This document shows, piece after piece, positions 6,117 to 14,018 of a stretch of DNA of 42,192 bases. The translations under genes and the position numbers were made by a program. The stretch is from positions 1 to 42,192 of IMG/VR virus record IMGVR_UViG_3300044742_000128; one strand, written 5' to 3'. The stretch is from a virus. Position 1 is the stretch's first letter. Each line of letters begins with the position of its first letter. Under the pieces are notes generated by a model. The model searched no databases. It had not been told where the DNA came from and saw only the letters and a list, made by a program, of their open reading frames with translations.

Positions 6117-8044
6117 TGAAATCTAATAATATAGAAATGTCATTATACCAACAAGTTGTTCATCTTACAAGATATTCTAGATGGAATGAGGAAACAGGAC
6201 GACGGGAAACTTGGGACGAAACTTGTGATAGATTAGTGAATTTTTTTGATAAACATTTGATAGAAAAATATAATTATAAATTAGAACCAGAATTGAAAAC
6301 AGAGCTATATGATAATGTTTATAATATGTCTATCATGCCTTCCATGCGTGCTCTAATGACTGCTGGCAAGGCTCTAGAGAATGTTCAGGTCGCGAATTTC
6401 AACTGCACCTATCTTATTGTTGATTGTATTCGTTCTTTCTCTGAGCACATGTATTGCTTGATGTGCGGATCAGGAGTTGGGTTCTCAGTTGAATCCAGGT
6501 TCACAAACAAGCTTCCTGAAGTCCCGGAGGAAATTTTGCCAACGGATACAACGATTGTCGTAGCTGATTCAAGAAAGGGTTGGTGTGTCGCTCTCAATCA
6601 ACTCCTGACAATCCTCTATTCAGGCAACATTCCACATTTAGATGTTTCTAAGTTACGTCCTGAAGGTGCTAGATTGAAAACTTTTGGCGGTTACTCTTCG
6701 GGTCCAAAAGTTCTTGTAGACCTTTATCATCATATCATCAACGTTTTTCAGAAAGCAAAGTCCCGACGCCTCAAACCAATTGAGGTGTTTTCTATTATGA
6801 CTTACATTGCTCAAGTTGTTGTTGTTGGAGGTGTCAGACGATCAGCAACCATTGCGATTTTTGATAAAGATGATTTTGAGATGCGCAATGCAAAATCAGG
6901 TAACTGGTGGAAAGAAAATGCTCATTTCGCTATGGCTAACATCTCAGCCGTGTTTGAAGCGAAACCTGATTCCTCTGAGTTTCTTTCTGTTTGGTCTGAT
7001 CTTGTGCGTTCCGGGTCTGGTGAGCCTGGAATGATAAATCGTGCTGCTTTATGGAAATCTTGTGAAGCAATTGACAGAAAAACCAGAGATGAAGATGATC
7101 AAAGAATACCATTTGGTGTAAACCCTTGTTCTGAGATTATTCTTCGTCCTTTTCAGATGTGTAATCTTTCAGGAATAGCAATTCGTCCCAATGATACTCT
7201 TCAAACACTTAAACGTAAAGTTAAATTTGCAACAATTCTGGGAACGTTCCAATCAACAATTTCTGATTTTGAATATCTGAGAAAGCGTTGGAAAAAGAAT
7301 GTGGATGAAGAGAGATTACTTGGGGTTTGTCTTGCGGGGATAATGGACCATCCAGTTCTTTCAAAAATTTCGGAAGAATCAGGTAAGTGGTTACGTGAAC
7401 TTAGACAGCTTGTTTGGGATACGAATAAAGAATGGGCTAAACTTCTAGGCATTTCTCCTTCCGCGTCTGTTACTGCTATCAAGCCTGCGGGCAACTCGGG
7501 TGAGCTTTATAACGTCGCTTCGGGTATTCATCCTCGTTACGCGCCTTATTATGTTAGGACGATCCGGGAAACTGCTATGTCCCCTCTTTGTAAGTTCCTC
7601 AAAGACCAGCAAATTCCTTGGGAAGTGAGCGAACAAAATCCTCGCGATGTGGTCTTCTCTTTCCCGCAAAAATCTCCGAAGGACGCGATCTGCGCGGACA
7701 AAATTTCGGGGGTTGACCAGCTGCGCCATTGGCTCCATGTCAAGGAAAACTGGGCTACACACACAGTCTCTTGCTCTGTTTATGTCAAAAAAGACGACTG
7801 GTTGCAAGTGGCATCTTGGGTCTTTGAGAATTTTGATTCAATCACTGGTTTGTCATTCTTTCCCTATGATGATCATGTCTATAAACAGGCACCTATCCAG
7901 GCCATTCATGAGAACACTTATATAGATTTAGCAAATGAGATGCCAAAAACTCTTGATTTTGAACAGCTGAAAGAATATGAAAAAACCGATGTAACGAATG
8001 TGTCTCAGGAACTCGCTTGTTCAGGGGATAGATGCACACTCTAA
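6116..8044 (+). CDS. nrdJ: B12-dependent class II ribonucleotide reductase
   Basis: A 642-residue monomeric enzyme that reduces ribonucleotides (probably triphosphates) to deoxyribonucleotides using adenosylcobalamin. It resembles Lactobacillus leichmannii RTPR (739 residues). The key cysteines are present. C97 (FNCTYL) and C349 (FQMCNLSG) form the active-site pair, and C338 in NPCSEI is the thiyl radical site, with the same 11-residue spacing as C408/C419. The C-terminal shuttle pair is C635/C640 (CSGDRCTL), with the family's 5-residue spacing. No R2-type gene is needed, so it works aerobically or anaerobically if the host makes B12. The chosen start is the TAATG after the leader ORF; an in-frame TTG at 6101 is less likely. 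Confidence 0.93.
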   Translation: MKSNNIEMSLYQQVVHLTRYSRWNEETGRRETWDETCDRLVNFFDKHLIEKYNYKLEPELKTELYDNVYNMSIMPSMRALMTAGKALENVQVANFNCTYLIVDCIRSFSEHMYCLMCGSGVGFSVESRFTNKLPEVPEEILPTDTTIVVADSRKGWCVALNQLLTILYSGNIPHLDVSKLRPEGARLKTFGGYSSGPKVLVDLYHHIINVFQKAKSRRLKPIEVFSIMTYIAQVVVVGGVRRSATIAIFDKDDFEMRNAKSGNWWKENAHFAMANISAVFEAKPDSSEFLSVWSDLVRSGSGEPGMINRAALWKSCEAIDRKTRDEDDQRIPFGVNPCSEIILRPFQMCNLSGIAIRPNDTLQTLKRKVKFATILGTFQSTISDFEYLRKRWKKNVDEERLLGVCLAGIMDHPVLSKISEESGKWLRELRQLVWDTNKEWAKLLGISPSASVTAIKPAGNSGELYNVASGIHPRYAPYYVRTIRETAMSPLCKFLKDQQIPWEVSEQNPRDVVFSFPQKSPKDAICADKISGVDQLRHWLHVKENWATHTVSCSVYVKKDDWLQVASWVFENFDSITGLSFFPYDDHVYKQAPIQAIHENTYIDLANEMPKTLDFEQLKEYEKTDVTNVSQELACSGDRCTL

Positions 8045-8057
8045 ATATAGTAGAAAT

Positions 8058-8122
8058 AGGGGTTAGCCCAAGTGTAAAGCCTGCTATTGTAAGCAGAGAT
8101 TCGGCCTAACGACCCGAGCCCT
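8058..8122 (+). other. Stem-loop element, tRNA-like only in part
   Basis: Nested pairings: AGGG (8058-8061) with CCCT (8119-8122), GTTAG (8062-8066) with CTAAC (8106-8110), and CTGCT (8081-8085) with AGCAG (8092-8096). The sequence TAGCCCAAGTGTAAAGC resembles a D arm, but there is no T loop or CCA. It fills the leader of the next gene. It may be a decayed tRNA or a leader structure. Confidence 0.3.
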
Positions 8123-8151
8123 TTATAATTAGAAACGAAAGGAAAAGAAAA

Positions 8152-8355
8152 ATGGGTTGGATTACATTAACGTCTGTAGATGAAGGTAATGCGGAATATC
8201 GCTTGCAGACTAGACATATAGTATGTTATTATGCTTCTGTGATTCCGGTTGATGGTGAGCTACCAGAAAAGACAATCGTGCAAACGGTAGATGGAAGAAC
8301 CTGGAGCGTCAAGGAAAGTGTTGCAGAAATCAAAAAAATGGTTTGGAACTTCTAA
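8152..8355 (+). CDS. Small beta-rich protein, unknown
   Basis: A 67-residue protein with ribosome site AAAGGAAAAG before the ATG. The strand-rich sequence (MGWITLTSV, RHIVCYYASVIP, KTIVQTVDGRTWSVKE) suggests a small SH3-like or OB-like barrel, often seen as an uncharacterised phage protein. No membrane segment. Confidence 0.7.
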   Translation: MGWITLTSVDEGNAEYRLQTRHIVCYYASVIPVDGELPEKTIVQTVDGRTWSVKESVAEIKKMVWNF

Positions 8356-8376
8356 AAAAACTGAAAGTCTCAAATA

Positions 8377-8568
8377 ATGGACGACTTTGCAAAGAGTCTA
8401 AAACTCTTTTTTCTTGGTCAGACTATTATGGGGCTTTCATTTTCTTATAAACATTTCATCCTCCTAGACGAAAATACGATAGAATGGGACATAGCTTCTT
8501 TTGGTTACATTTTTGGCATCCTTTTTTCTTTGATATATCTGGTGAAGATGATTAAACATAACGCTTGA
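8377..8568 (+). CDS. Small membrane protein
   Basis: A 63-residue protein with hydrophobic segments at about residues 8-27 and 42-58 (FGYIFGILFSLIYLVKMI), so probably two inner-membrane helices. It lies 21 bases after the previous gene, without a strong ribosome site. Function unknown. Confidence 0.6.
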   Translation: MDDFAKSLKLFFLGQTIMGLSFSYKHFILLDENTIEWDIASFGYIFGILFSLIYLVKMIKHNA

Positions 8569-8593
8569 CAGGTAAAGTATGGATAGATATATA
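8565..8593 (+). promoter_or_regulatory. Possible promoter inside gene 8579
   Basis: TTGACA at 8565-8570, a 17-base spacer, then TATATA at 8588-8593. A transcript would begin inside the zinc-ribbon gene, so it would serve the membrane gene at 8736 and the tRNA at 8874. Confidence 0.3.
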
Positions 8594-8782
8594 AAGACCG
8601 AATTTGAGTGTGAGGATTGTGAAATAAATTACGAAGTGAGATATGATAAGAGCAACCCCGATGAGTGTGTTTGCTGCCCTTTTTGCGGCTCTACCTCTAT
8701 CAACAAAATAGACCCAGAAAACAAGGATGAACATAATGGAATGGATGACGAAACTAGACCCGACTTACGAGAAGAGGAATAA
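8579..8782 (+). CDS. Zinc-ribbon protein
   Basis: A 67-residue protein with two cysteine pairs, C12-E-D-C15 (FECEDCEI) and CPFCGS (about residues 33-38), the pattern of a small zinc ribbon. The tail is acidic (DDETRPDLREEE). Such proteins may bind nucleic acid or RNA polymerase, but no partner is evident. It overlaps the next gene by 47 bases. Confidence 0.65.
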   Translation: MDRYIKTEFECEDCEINYEVRYDKSNPDECVCCPFCGSTSINKIDPENKDEHNGMDDETRPDLREEE

Positions 8783-8870
8783 AGCTGCAAAAGAACTGAT
8801 GCGAGGATGTTTTGTTATTGGGGGGATGCTTTTGATTATTGCCCTTGCCATGGTCTGGGAAATCATATAA
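8736..8870 (+). CDS. 44-residue membrane protein
   Basis: Starts inside the zinc-ribbon gene in another frame and ends 3 bases before the tRNA at 8874. A charged N-terminal half is followed by one hydrophobic helix (CFVIGGMLLIIALAMVW). The ribosome site is AAGGATG, about 6 bases upstream. Function unknown. Confidence 0.55.
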   Translation: MEWMTKLDPTYEKRNKAAKELMRGCFVIGGMLLIIALAMVWEII

Positions 8871-8873
8871 GAT

Positions 8874-8950
8874 GCGCGTGAACGTCAATGGATGACGATA
8901 CGGCTTTCAATCCGTGCAACAATTGGGTTCGATTCCCAACATGCGCGCCA
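8874..8950 (+). tRNA. tRNA-Glu-like (TTC) with an 8-base anticodon loop
   Basis: Acceptor GCGCGTG (8874-8880) pairs fully with CATGCGC (8940-8946), with one G-U. The D arm is CGTC/GACG, as in Glu tRNAs. The T arm is TTGGG/CCCAA with loop TTCGATT. Discriminator G and an encoded CCA follow. The anticodon stem TACGG/CCGTG encloses eight bases, CTTTCAAT, instead of seven. Read from U33 the anticodon is TTC; the extra base is on the 3' side. Confidence 0.75.
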
Positions 8951-9057
8951 ACAATAGAGATAAATTAGAATGACCTGAATATCAAGCTAGAGCACCCCCG
9001 AAATAAGATAACTAACCAACCCAAACCATGAACTAAATCTGAAGGAGAGTTATCAAA

Positions 9058-9660
9058 ATGACAAAAGAATATCAAGACGAATTTCTCAAAATAAATCGCG
9101 ACAATCTTACCTATGAACAAAGGAGGATTCGTCGCTCAGAAATCAATGCCAGAAAATGGTTCAAACGAGCCAAAGAAAATCATGATCCTGCCTTGCGCGC
9201 CCAAAATGGGGTCAAGGGCAATCGCCAGTATGAATACATTGAAAGAAAGTGGAATCACAATCCAGAACTGCGTGAGCGCCTTTGGAGCCATCGCACAAAA
9301 GATGTGCGTCCAGAAGTCCGCGCAGCCCATCTGGCGCTAGGATTCCTTTGGGGCACTCCCTATAGGGCAATGGAGCATGTCGCCTTTGTGAGCCCAAATT
9401 GGGAGCTTGTGTGGAAGAAAGTCACCAAGCTAGGCGAGCTACCGGACACTCAAGAAAATCGTGACAAATTCATGGCCTGGGCTGATATTCCAAGCACCAA
9501 GCCAAGGAGTGCAGCACCGGGTAGAAATGTTAGTAAAGACTACACGGAGCATCTGTCCGAGCCAAAACCAAGCATCCTGATCAAACCAACCTTCAAGCCG
9601 CTGGTTGTCACTATCAACGTGCCTTCCGCGCCGGTTGATATCACGCCCAAAACACCATGA
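9058..9660 (+). CDS. Protein of unknown function
   Basis: A 200-residue protein with a strong ribosome site (GAAGGAGAG) 8 bases before the ATG. The first 90 residues are helical and basic (RRIRRSEINARKWFKRAKEN). The last 55 are Pro/Lys-rich and probably disordered (KPKPSIL, FKPLVVTINVP). The gene looks richer in G and C than its neighbours. It ends in an ATGA overlap with the next gene. No family recognised. Confidence 0.65.
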   Translation: MTKEYQDEFLKINRDNLTYEQRRIRRSEINARKWFKRAKENHDPALRAQNGVKGNRQYEYIERKWNHNPELRERLWSHRTKDVRPEVRAAHLALGFLWGTPYRAMEHVAFVSPNWELVWKKVTKLGELPDTQENRDKFMAWADIPSTKPRSAAPGRNVSKDYTEHLSEPKPSILIKPTFKPLVVTINVPSAPVDITPKTP

Positions 9661-9875
9661 CCTACAGATATCAGGATGGGGTTGCTTGGGCTATTGCTTG
9701 GTTGAATGATCGTGCCAAAAAAATGAACGATCCTAAGGCACACTATCTTTTACATTCAGCTGCCTTTCATATGCGTCAAGATTTTGAAGCTAAAGAGGCC
9801 AAAGATGCAAAAGCGACCTTGATGAGTGAACAGTTCCGGCAATATCAGCGGCGGCGCCAAACGGAAGGAAGCTAA
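9657..9875 (+). CDS. Small helical protein, unknown
   Basis: A 72-residue helical protein, rich in Ala, Lys and Gln, coupled to the previous gene by an ATGA overlap. The segment GVAWAIAWLNDRAKKM suggests an amphipathic helix. No family recognised. Confidence 0.6.
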   Translation: MTYRYQDGVAWAIAWLNDRAKKMNDPKAHYLLHSAAFHMRQDFEAKEAKDAKATLMSEQFRQYQRRRQTEGS

Positions 9876-9876
9876 C

Positions 9877-10266
9877 ATGACGGTAGAAGTTGTCTTGGAT
9901 GAAAAAGAAATCAATGCCGTTCTTACCTATTGGTCTAATGAAGTGTTTCATGTTCAAGGGGCAAGTAGAAATATTTTTTATCCCGAAGAGTGCGAACGCA
10001 TTAAATATCTGCAAGTCTGTATAGAAAAGCTTAGATTCTTTACAGAGGTTCTAAGACATACGCGACTTCATAAAGACGAAAATGATGAAGAATTACTTAA
10101 TAAGTTTGGGCTAACAACAATAGAGGAAGATAGTGGTATGGCGAATGGCGAAACAGCCCCCACGCCGCCATTTACTTCATCATCAGAATCTGAGGAAGAC
10201 GAAAAGTTGGCACATGGAACTCACTATCTGGATACTACAGGAGAAGTGTGTAGGAAAGTTTTCTAA
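9877..10266 (+). CDS. Protein with a disordered acidic tail
   Basis: A 129-residue protein starting 1 base after the previous stop, with ribosome site GGAAGGAAG. The first 85 residues are helical and the tail is Ser/Glu-rich (FTSSSESEEDEKLAHG). An upstream in-frame ATG at 9826 lies inside the previous gene and lacks a ribosome site, so it was not used. Function unknown. Confidence 0.65.
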   Translation: MTVEVVLDEKEINAVLTYWSNEVFHVQGASRNIFYPEECERIKYLQVCIEKLRFFTEVLRHTRLHKDENDEELLNKFGLTTIEEDSGMANGETAPTPPFTSSSESEEDEKLAHGTHYLDTTGEVCRKVF

Positions 10267-10268
10267 AA

Positions 10269-10625
10269 ATGACACCAAAAAAGTTTATGGTTCTTCTAGC
10301 TATTGCTGTTCTCCTCGCAGGAATAGTTATTGGGGGGCAATTTGTTATGCCCTCCAAGGAAGAAACAACAGAGTGGCAGATATTCAAAAATCAAGTCTCT
10401 GAAAAAATTGATCAGTATCTTTCTCAAAACGATCTAGACCAGGAAGGATGGGAGGATAAGTTTTCCAGGTTTCTTCATAGCGAGTTAGATAAAATTCCTA
10501 AATATGAGGAGCTTTGTAGTGGCTGGAATGTCAACTTCAAACCAGAAGATGACGACGCGAAAGTGCATATAGATTTTGCCGAGCGGCCTATCTACAAATG
10601 GCATAGGATCGTGATAAAGAAATGA
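10269..10625 (+). CDS. Membrane-anchored protein, unknown
   Basis: A 118-residue protein with an N-terminal hydrophobic helix at residues 7-27 (MVLLAIAVLLAGIVIGGQFV), either a membrane anchor or an uncleaved signal. The rest is soluble and acidic, probably periplasmic. It starts 2 bases after the previous gene. Confidence 0.65.
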   Translation: MTPKKFMVLLAIAVLLAGIVIGGQFVMPSKEETTEWQIFKNQVSEKIDQYLSQNDLDQEGWEDKFSRFLHSELDKIPKYEELCSGWNVNFKPEDDDAKVHIDFAERPIYKWHRIVIKK

Positions 10626-10634
10626 TAAACGTTT

Positions 10635-11042
10635 TTGTGGACTTATAAGACTAAACCTTTCACCAGCGACGATATAGGTGAAAACATCGGATTTGTTTAT
10701 ATCATTACAAACAAGACCAACAACAAAAAATATATAGGCCAGAAGAAATTTGTTTTCAAAAAATCGCGAAAGGTCCGTGGCCGAAAGAAACATTCTGTAA
10801 TAGAAAGTGATTGGAAGACCTATTTTAGCAGCTGTAAAACTCTCCAAGCCGACGTAGTGTTGCTGGGCGAGGGATCATTTTCTCGCGAAATAATTCATTT
10901 ATGTAAGTCCAAAGGTGCAATGAATTATTTGGAACTAAAAATCCAGATGGAAACTAACTGCCTTTTGAAAGTCGATTATTATAATGACTTTGCTGGAAAA
11001 AGAATCCATAGAAAACATGTGTTACCTCTTGTGATATCATGA
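10635..11042 (+). CDS. GIY-YIG-type putative endonuclease
   Basis: A 135-residue protein starting with TTG. Its opening MWTYKTKPF matches the start of a protein family common in T4-like phages. The GIY-YIG core is visible: GFVYIITNK (residues 19-27) and KKYIGQKKF (31-39), followed by a basic stretch. The catalytic Arg may be in KKSRKVRGRKKH and the Glu near residue 95. The family is annotated as a putative endonuclease, but it lacks a DNA-recognition domain like that of homing enzymes. Confidence 0.75.
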   Translation: MWTYKTKPFTSDDIGENIGFVYIITNKTNNKKYIGQKKFVFKKSRKVRGRKKHSVIESDWKTYFSSCKTLQADVVLLGEGSFSREIIHLCKSKGAMNYLELKIQMETNCLLKVDYYNDFAGKRIHRKHVLPLVIS

Positions 11043-11120
11043 AATATATCGTGATTTGACTTATCGTAATAAGTGTATGAGTATATTCCGCAATATTTTG
11101 TTACATATCAGTAATATCGC

Positions 11121-11149
11121 TTGACTCAGTTTCAACTTTAGTATAATAT
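11121..11149 (+). promoter_or_regulatory. Promoter before the 17-residue ORF
   Basis: TTGACT at 11121-11126. A perfect TATAAT is 15 bases downstream (11142-11147), or TAATAT at 17. The predicted start is about 11155, 45 bases before the small ORF. Confidence 0.55.
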
Positions 11150-11202
11150 GCTAGCTAATTTGGGAAGCCTGAGACAAAAAGAAGCAGAAGGGGAACCAAA
11201 CC

Positions 11203-11256
11203 ATGTCGTCCTGTGCGTTTGAGAATACTTGGTATGATCTAGCGCGTAAGAAGTAA
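11203..11256 (+). CDS. 17-residue micro-ORF
   Basis: ATG at 11203 follows AAGGGGAA, a plausible ribosome site, and a promoter 55 bases upstream. The product is MSSCAFENTWYDLARKK. It is the first ORF of this transcript. It could be a small effector peptide or a leader ORF. Coding status rests on signals only. Confidence 0.35.
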   Translation: MSSCAFENTWYDLARKK

Positions 11257-11362
11257 CAATAACACCTCTAGAACTGCCCTCCTAAGTAATCCCAAGACTG
11301 TCTCTGTCCCGACTCTTTCGGTCGGACGTTAGTATATTTTTGTATTATGAAAGGAACTGCTA

Positions 11363-11455
11363 TTGCCTCATGCTCATAAAAACCGTCCCCGAAGTGGAAG
11401 GAGAAAAATCGGAAGTAAAAAACGGAAAGCACGACGACAGAAAAAAAAGAAGTGA
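11363..11455 (+). CDS. 30-residue very basic ORF
   Basis: TTG at 11363 lies 8 bases after AAAGGA. The product starts MPHAHKNRPRSGRRK and ends KARRQKKKK; nearly half the residues are Lys or Arg. Such a peptide would bind nucleic acid. An alternative frame from 11370 gives a 43-residue ORF running into the next gene. Both are tentative. Confidence 0.3.
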   Translation: MPHAHKNRPRSGRRKIGSKKRKARRQKKKK

Positions 11456-11485
11456 AACCCAAGGAAACCGTGAGGGGTTATCCAA

Positions 11486-11782
11486 ATGTCTATCGTAACA
11501 TCTCCGCAAGGCTATCCGAAAATCTTGCTATCTGATGGGCAAACCCAAGAGTTTTGGCTTGCATCTAAGTTTGAGGGAGTAAAAAAGAATAAGACTATAG
11601 CTCCCGTAATAATATCCAATTTGAATAATATGTTTGGCTGTCGTGAAAAGACTCATAGATTTCTCAAACGTTTTGGTCAAGACTGGTGTATTTCAAACGG
11701 AATGATTTTCTTTAGAAAGGATTGTAAAATTCATAATGACGACCAAGCACAAGCACAAAGTATACAACAATATCCAAAATAG
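11486..11782 (+). CDS. Protein of unknown function
   Basis: A 98-residue mixed alpha/beta protein with three cysteines (FGCREK, DWCISNG, KDCKIH). It has a weak ribosome site (GAGGGGTT) about 8 bases before the ATG. Its end overlaps the AAA ATPase gene by 47 bases in another frame. No family recognised. Confidence 0.65.
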   Translation: MSIVTSPQGYPKILLSDGQTQEFWLASKFEGVKKNKTIAPVIISNLNNMFGCREKTHRFLKRFGQDWCISNGMIFFRKDCKIHNDDQAQAQSIQQYPK

Positions 11783-12857
11783 AGGTGATCCAGGCGATCC
11801 ACCATCTGTAAAGGATGTGCTGATTCCAGATGAGTACATAACTCAAGGCGTAGGCTACAATATAGGGTCGGCCAGCAACGAGCAGTATGCGTTGCTGGCC
11901 ATGGACCAGCATAAATTCATAAAGAGATTGGAAGCTGAAGGTAAGGAAATTTTTGCCGTCAACTTCAAACTAAAGAACTACTTCAAAAGTTCCTTTGCCA
12001 TGCTTGAAACCGTTCGCGCCGTTGTGCCTGATACGGTTGTTGTGATGACTGATGAAAGCTATATGAAGCTCACACGCAATGATATTTTCATCATTGCTTA
12101 CTATCACAACAATGCTTGGAGTTTCAATATCGTTGGCAGCAATCAAGAAGCTTGTATCAATCTCAAAGAAGAGCTAGGAAAAGACGATACAAAGGTTCAG
12201 CTTTCATGGTGGTTCAAAACTGATGAAGGATATTTTGACGACCATAGATTAGAATTTACATTCAACCAAACTGCTGAAGATGCTTATTATCCATTTATCA
12301 AAGAAGGTTTGGGTTCTTATCTCAAAGCATATAAGGAGAGCGAATCACCCATTCTGTTGTTCATGGGTGAGCCAGGATCAGGTAAAACCTCCCTTCTCAA
12401 GCATTTTATGAAGGAATACAAACTAAATACAGTCGTTACCTATGATTCCGATGTAATGAAGTCCGATTACTTTTACATCCAATATCTCATAGATAACAAT
12501 AAGCACCTGATGGTTATTGAGGATGCGGACCTGTTGCTATCATCCCGCGAAGACGATGGCAATAAGACAATGACCAAGCTTCTGAATCTCAGTGACGGTT
12601 TGATCAAGCTAGAAAACAAGAAGATCATTTTCACTACAAACCTCACTCAACTTCGAAAGATTGATGGGGCACTTATTCGTCCCGGTCGCTGTTTTGACGT
12701 TATGGAATTTAGAAAACTGTCTTTCGCAGAAGCTAAAGAGGCTTGCAGAGTTGCTGGGGTTTCAGAAGTTGCAGAAGACAGAGAATATTGTTTGAGTGAA
12801 ATATTTAATCGCAGAGAACTTTCAGTTTATAGATCAAAGGTTGGTTTTGGTATATGA
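11736..12857 (+). CDS. AAA+ ATPase, BCS1-like
   Basis: A 373-residue ATPase. The N-terminal 200 residues have no named domain. The AAA+ core follows: Walker A GEPGSGKT at 211-218, Walker B LMVIEDAD at 258-265, sensor-1 IIFTTN near 306, and the arginine-finger motif ALIRPGRCF near 320-328. The last motif (GALIRPGR) is typical of the BCS1/FtsH-like classical AAA clade. It probably remodels a protein or complex using ATP; the substrate is unknown. It is followed directly by a 41-residue gene and an RNA ligase. Confidence 0.8.
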   Translation: MTTKHKHKVYNNIQNRGDPGDPPSVKDVLIPDEYITQGVGYNIGSASNEQYALLAMDQHKFIKRLEAEGKEIFAVNFKLKNYFKSSFAMLETVRAVVPDTVVVMTDESYMKLTRNDIFIIAYYHNNAWSFNIVGSNQEACINLKEELGKDDTKVQLSWWFKTDEGYFDDHRLEFTFNQTAEDAYYPFIKEGLGSYLKAYKESESPILLFMGEPGSGKTSLLKHFMKEYKLNTVVTYDSDVMKSDYFYIQYLIDNNKHLMVIEDADLLLSSREDDGNKTMTKLLNLSDGLIKLENKKIIFTTNLTQLRKIDGALIRPGRCFDVMEFRKLSFAEAKEACRVAGVSEVAEDREYCLSEIFNRRELSVYRSKVGFGI

Positions 12858-12979
12858 AATTTCGTAGACATCATAATAATAAAGGTGTGCGACAAATAAA
12901 ACACGGCCGTACAATTGAACAAGTTAAACGTATTGCAAATAAATTAGGAATACCATATAAACATGCGAAAATTAGTTAG
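12854..12979 (+). CDS. 41-residue basic protein
   Basis: Starts by an ATGA overlap with the ATPase gene and overlaps the RNA ligase gene by 17 bases. The product is His/Lys/Arg-rich (MKFRRHHNNKGVRQIKHGR) with a helical second half (IEQVKRIANKLGIPYKHA) that looks like a small helix-turn-helix or RNA-binding helix. Both couplings argue that it is translated. Confidence 0.5.
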   Translation: MKFRRHHNNKGVRQIKHGRTIEQVKRIANKLGIPYKHAKIS

Positions 12980-14018
12980 CATACAAAGAATTACAAAGTT
13001 AGAAGGCATTCCAAGCGCAGACAAAATAGAACTAGCAACGGTTCTAGGGTGGAAAGTCATTGTTCAAAAAGGACTTCATCAGGAAAATGACTTGGTTGCC
13101 TTCTGTGAGCCTGATTCATTTCTGCCCATAGATAAGCGTTATGAGTTTCTTCATAAGACTGGTTATAAGAATACACCACATCTGGGAGAAGGTTATCGCG
13201 TCAAGATTATGAAGATGCGGGGCCAAGTCTCGCAGGGTTTGATATTACCTCTCAAAGACTTACATGAACTTGAGAATGTTGAGATAGGCGATCTTCTTAG
13301 CGTCCAGAAGTATGAAAAGCCCATTCCGGTTCATTTAAAAGGTAGAATCAGCGGAAATTTCCCGGATTTCATCCGTAAAACTGATCAGGAACGTGCTCAG
13401 AACCTCGTCAAAGAAATTACTGAAGCGCTTGAAAAGAAGACTTTGTTTGAAGCTACGACAAAACTAGATGGTAGTTCTATGACGGTTTATGTCAAGGATG
13501 ATCATGTTGGTGTTTGTTCTAGAAACTGGGAACTGGATGAAGGAACAGACGATTCAGAGAAGCGCAGAAATGCTTATTGGACTTGTGCTAGAGAGCAAGC
13601 TTTGGTGGATAGTGTCAAGGCGGCTAAGGAATGTCTTGGGCATAATCTAGCCTTCCAAGGGGAATTAATGGGTCCAGGTGTTCAAGACAACAGAGAGAAC
13701 ATTCTTGGATTTGACTTCTATCTTTATCACATATGGGATATTGATGATCAACGTTATCTAACTCCAGTGGAAAGAAAGAACCTCCTTCTGGATGTATCAA
13801 AAAAGAGATATCATATCAATCATGTTCCTGTGCTTGGTGTTTTTTCTCTTGATAGTATTTCTAAATCATATTCTCTTATTGATGATCTTACTAAGTATGC
13901 GGATCGGCCTTCGCTAAATAAAGAAGTCTCAGCCGAAGGAGTTGTTTTCAAGGCGATGGACAGTGAGTTCTCATTTAAGATAATCAATGCTAAATTTCTA
14001 CTAGAAGAAAAAGACTAA
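12963..14018 (+). CDS. RNA ligase, Rnl5 (DraRnl-like) family
   Basis: A 351-residue ATP-dependent ligase. The N-terminal 110 residues form an OB-like domain with IQRITKLEGIPSADKIELAT, as in the Deinococcus DraRnl group. The nucleotidyl lysine is K167 in TKLDGSS. Motif III is near LAFQGELMGPGVQ, motif IV in AEGVVFKA and motif V in FSFKIINAKFL. Family members seal 3'-OH/5'-phosphate RNA ends, best in duplex context. In a phage it may repair tRNAs cut by host anticodon nucleases. The length matches the family. Confidence 0.85.
   Translation: MRKLVSIQRITKLEGIPSADKIELATVLGWKVIVQKGLHQENDLVAFCEPDSFLPIDKRYEFLHKTGYKNTPHLGEGYRVKIMKMRGQVSQGLILPLKDLHELENVEIGDLLSVQKYEKPIPVHLKGRISGNFPDFIRKTDQERAQNLVKEITEALEKKTLFEATTKLDGSSMTVYVKDDHVGVCSRNWELDEGTDDSEKRRNAYWTCAREQALVDSVKAAKECLGHNLAFQGELMGPGVQDNRENILGFDFYLYHIWDIDDQRYLTPVERKNLLLDVSKKRYHINHVPVLGVFSLDSISKSYSLIDDLTKYADRPSLNKEVSAEGVVFKAMDSEFSFKIINAKFLLEEKD

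Larger units (their letters stand above)
11043..11485. other. 440-base region without a long gene
   Basis: It holds the promoter at 11121, a 17-residue ORF at 11203, an imperfect hairpin GTCCCGAC/GTCGGAC at 11306-11327 followed by a T-rich stretch, and a 30-residue very basic ORF at 11363. A second TTGACT at 11053 lacks a good -10. I see no tRNA and no long ORF on either strand. Confidence 0.6.

Noticed and set aside
7445-7807. Long reverse-strand ORFs inside the reductase gene
   Set aside because: They mirror the codons of the strongly supported reductase and show no family match or ribosome site.
8050-8125. Possible fifth tRNA
   Set aside because: D-arm-like sequence and an acceptor-like pairing exist, but there is no TTCGA-type T loop, the anticodon stem leaves a 6-base loop, and no CCA or consistent acceptor can be aligned. 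Kept only as a stem-loop element.
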